DNA from: Planctomycetaceae bacterium
GTDB lineage: Bacteria > Planctomycetota > Planctomycetia > Planctomycetales > Planctomycetaceae
NCBI GenBank assembly: GCA_019636285.1
Contig: JAHBXV010000022.1
Coordinates: 37,133 to 101,132 of the forward strand
Direction of reading: 5' to 3'
Length of the DNA stretch: 64,000 nucleotides
Shown here: positions 62,165 to 64,000 of the stretch, one piece after another
Layout: each line of letters starts with the position of its first letter
Position numbering within the stretch: position 1 is the stretch's first letter
Notes under the pieces: model-generated
The model's database searches: none
What the model was told of the DNA's origin: nothing
What the model saw: only the letters and a program-made list of their open reading frames with translations
Position numbers and translations under genes: made by a program

Positions 62165-63265
62165 CTACTGAAGCTTGCCGCGGCCGAGGATGGGCCAGGC
62201 GGCGACGACACGATTTCCGCGACAGACGATGAACTCGTCGTGCAACACCGTGGTGAAGTCGCCGTAGAACGGAATTACGTCGACATGGTCGCCAATTTTC
62301 AGCGATTGCGACTCCGGACCCAGTTCAACCGTGCCGTGCTCCGCGCTCAGTTTGGTCAGATTCGCGTCGGGAAGCCCCTTGATCTTGGGCAACTGAAAAT
62401 CCTGGCTGACGGCTTTGCGGCCAAGATCGAGAATCGCGCGTTCCCGAGTCTGTCGGCCGACGACAGTGGCCAGAACCGAGAGGGCCGGTTCAAAGCCGGG
62501 CTGGCCGCACTGTTCGCTGTAGAAGGGATCGCCAAAGACGCCGCCGCCCGCCTGAATCTCGGTGACGTCCGGATTCTCGATCGCGAAGATCGCCGACCCC
62601 GTTCCGCCAGCGCTGACGATGTCGCAGCAGAGGCCGATCTCGGCAAACTGCGACTTGACCACCGATAACAACGACAGGGCTTCACGAACCTTCGGCCCCT
62701 TCACACCGAGGTCCGAGATCGGCATCAAATGCCCTTCATAGCCCATGATGCCGCGCAATCTCAGGCCAGAGAGTTTGTCGATGGCCTGCCCCAGTTCGCA
62801 GGCATCGCGGCCGGGTCGAACGCCTGTGCGATCCATGCCAATGTTGATGTCGACGATGACATCGCACGTGACGCCCAGCTTTCGACACACGCTCGCCAGC
62901 GCATCGGCCTGGGTGAAGTGGTCGAGCGAAACGATCGGCCGCGCCCAGGCACACAGACCGGCGATGCGATGCAGCCGACGTTCGCCGACGGGGAGATGCG
63001 CGATCAAGATGTTGTTGATACCGGCAGCCGCCATCACCTCGGCTTCCGAGACCTTCGCGACCGTGACTCCCGACGCGCCGGCCCGCAGCATTTCCCAGGC
63101 AACGGGTGGTGTTTTGGGGCACTTCTGATGCGGCCGCCACTGCTTGCCCGCGGAGAGCACGCGCTGGCTGAGGACACGGAGATTAGCCTCGAATTTTTCG
63201 AGATCGAGGCACAAGGCGGGAGTTTCGACTTCCGATTTCAAGAGACCGATCGAACTGGCGGGCAT
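62165..63265 (-). CDS. D-threonine aldolase/D-serine dehydratase-like PLP enzyme
   Basis: A 366-residue alanine-racemase-fold PLP protein of the DSD1/D-threonine aldolase family. The PLP lysine region is WRPHQKCPKTPPVAWEML, like the 'RPH.K.HK' motif. Others are GVTVAKVSEAEVMAAAGINNILIAH, VDINIGMDRTGVRPG, GYEGHLMP, IVSAGGTGSA, EIQAGGGVFGDPFY and the metal-site-like VIPFYGDFTTVLHDEF with a conserved His. The family cleaves D-beta-hydroxy amino acids. It begins 66 bases before the SMP-30 gene on the same strand. Confidence 0.88.
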   Translation of the reverse strand: MPASSIGLLKSEVETPALCLDLEKFEANLRVLSQRVLSAGKQWRPHQKCPKTPPVAWEMLRAGASGVTVAKVSEAEVMAAAGINNILIAHLPVGERRLHRIAGLCAWARPIVSLDHFTQADALASVCRKLGVTCDVIVDINIGMDRTGVRPGRDACELGQAIDKLSGLRLRGIMGYEGHLMPISDLGVKGPKVREALSLLSVVKSQFAEIGLCCDIVSAGGTGSAIFAIENPDVTEIQAGGGVFGDPFYSEQCGQPGFEPALSVLATVVGRQTRERAILDLGRKAVSQDFQLPKIKGLPDANLTKLSAEHGTVELGPESQSLKIGDHVDVIPFYGDFTTVLHDEFIVCRGNRVVAAWPILGRGKLQ

Positions 63266-63330
63266 CGGGGACGATTCCAGGAAGAGCCGGGAGGGAATTC
63301 ACTCGAAACGCCAACGATGACACGTCGCAT

Positions 63331-63365
63331 AAAAAAAGGCAAAGGGAACGCATCCCTTTGCCTTC
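63331..63365 (-). terminator. Rho-independent terminator of the lipoprotein gene
   Basis: On the minus strand, GGCAAAGGGATGCGTTCCCTTTGCC folds into a tight 10-bp stem and is followed by seven T. It lies 48 bases after the lipoprotein stop codon. Confidence 0.85.
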
Positions 63366-63412
63366 GTATCACATCGGCTCGCCACCGCGATAAACGGTGC
63401 GGCTGGAGTGAA

Positions 63413-63679
63413 CTACTTCGATTCGTCGGCAGCGGCAGCCGGAGCGGCTTCGGCCGGGGCAGCTTCCGCAGGAGCGGCGGGCTCAGCCGGGGTGCCTTCG
63501 GCCGGGGCAGCCGGATCGGCCGGAGTGGCTTCCGCCGGATGATCGGCCGGGTGTTCAGCCGGAGCAGGCGCTTCGGTCGGAGCGACCGGAGGCGTCGCGG
63601 CCGGTTCGCCACAGCCAACAACCACCAGGCTCAGACCCATCGCGAGCGTGCTCAAAACAGAGGCAGTGTACTTCGCCAT
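63413..63679 (-). CDS. Ala/Pro/Glu-rich lipoprotein
   Basis: An 88-residue protein. ATG 63679 gives MAKYTASVLSTLAMGLSLVV and the lipobox VVVGCG. The mature chain is almost only Ala, Pro, Glu and Thr in repeats like PAEATPADPAAPAEG and TPAEPAAPAEAAPAE, suggesting an extended, disordered surface or periplasmic spacer. It could be attached to the outer membrane. A strong terminator follows. Confidence 0.8.
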   Translation of the reverse strand: MAKYTASVLSTLAMGLSLVVVGCGEPAATPPVAPTEAPAPAEHPADHPAEATPADPAAPAEGTPAEPAAPAEAAPAEAAPAAAADESK

Positions 63680-63883
63680 TTTCAGACTCACTTTCCTGAA
63701 CTATTTTCACAGCAACATCTTCGAGCGAAGTCCCCCCGCCCGATGAGAACGCCCGGGAACTCTCCGGCCATGCGCTTCTCCACCCACCTTGATCCAGCGG
63801 CACCCGAAATATTCCCGCCTTCCCGCGTAGAAACTGTGATTTGCAGGCCTTGGGAGAACTCCCGAATTTTTTTGTCCGGGGCG

Positions 63884-63911
63884 TTGACAGGCCGTTCGCT
63901 GACGCTACTAT
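63884..63911 (+). promoter_or_regulatory. Near-consensus sigma-70 promoter at the right edge
   Basis: TTGACA (63884-63889), a 16-base spacer and TACTAT (63906-63911). It points to a plus-strand gene beyond the window. The remainder, 63692-64000, holds no recognised gene on the minus strand apart from the upstream region of the lipoprotein. Confidence 0.65.
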
Positions 63912-64000
63912 ACCCCCACACGACCAGCGGGTCGCTCGGTCGCCGGGAACAGTTTCTCCCGACAAAATGTCGAGCGGCCAAACTCAAAACGCGTCGTGTC

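Noticed and set aside
1..64000. tRNA, rRNA, prophage or insertion sequence
   Set aside because: I looked for TPsiC-like GGTTCGAATCC arms, transposase motifs and phage structural genes in the intergenic gaps and found none by eye; a tRNAscan or covariance search could still reveal one.

Overview
The window looks like chromosomal DNA of a planctomycete (Planctomycetota, probably Planctomycetales). It is GC-rich and densely coded with housekeeping genes. It also carries families that are typical of, or strongly enriched in, this phylum: a cysteine-rich YTV-motif cell-wall protein, two Tat-exported DUF1501 proteins, a cytochrome c/DUF1549/DUF1553 (PSD1-type) protein, an ECF sigma factor paired with a membrane Ser/Thr kinase, a DUF1573 protein, an NHLRC2-like thioredoxin/NHL protein and several tiny conserved proteins. 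I saw no phage, insertion sequence, CRISPR array, rRNA or tRNA. Genus assignment is not possible by eye.

Layout. 1-8 kb: a truncated secreted protein, a carboxylesterase, a membrane protein plus ABC ATPase, then LutB and a DUF1501 protein. 8-15.4 kb: a long minus-strand run of NHLRC2-like, cupin, trpC, asparagine-synthetase-like, radical SAM and flavin-dependent halogenase-like genes. The last three are tightly packed and are the best candidate here for an undescribed biosynthetic system. 15.4-24.4 kb: DUF1573, UbiD-type decarboxylase, a PPIase-rsgA pair, nadE and small unknowns. 24.4-29.6 kb: old-yellow-enzyme-like oxidoreductase, GlsB-like membrane protein, a lone Phd/YefM antitoxin, class II aldolase, a lipoprotein, and two micro-proteins, one of them a 39-residue zinc ribbon. 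29.8-39.4 kb: PSD1-type protein with LutC, MoxR ATPase, a PLP aminotransferase and a second DUF1501 protein. 39.5-45.6 kb: a signalling block of zinc-finger/kinase, ECF sigma and WD40 proteins. 46.2-47.8 kb: an isolated gene of visibly lower GC with a HEPN-type RN(x)3H motif. 47.9-57.1 kb: serine hydrolase, folP, a Cys/Ala/Pro-rich secreted protein, the translation group rpmE-prfA-prmC, a secreted coiled-coil protein and a DinG-like helicase. 57.4-63.7 kb: CysH, a TIM-barrel isomerase, the YTV protein, an SMP-30 family protein, a D-threonine-aldolase-like enzyme and an Ala/Pro-rich lipoprotein. The right edge carries a near-consensus sigma-70 promoter firing out of the window.

How genes may work together. 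rpmE, prfA and prmC form a translation termination/ribosome group, since PrmC methylates the release factor made by prfA. The sigma factor, the kinase with a zinc-binding N-terminus and possibly the WD40 protein look like one signalling unit. LutB and LutC, normally neighbours, are here about 27 kb apart, each beside a gene of the DUF1501/PSD1 partnership. The YTV protein and the Cys/Ala/Pro-rich protein share a short CAAPAPSC motif and may both belong to the proteinaceous envelope. Dispersed palindromic repeats of several families occupy most gene ends.
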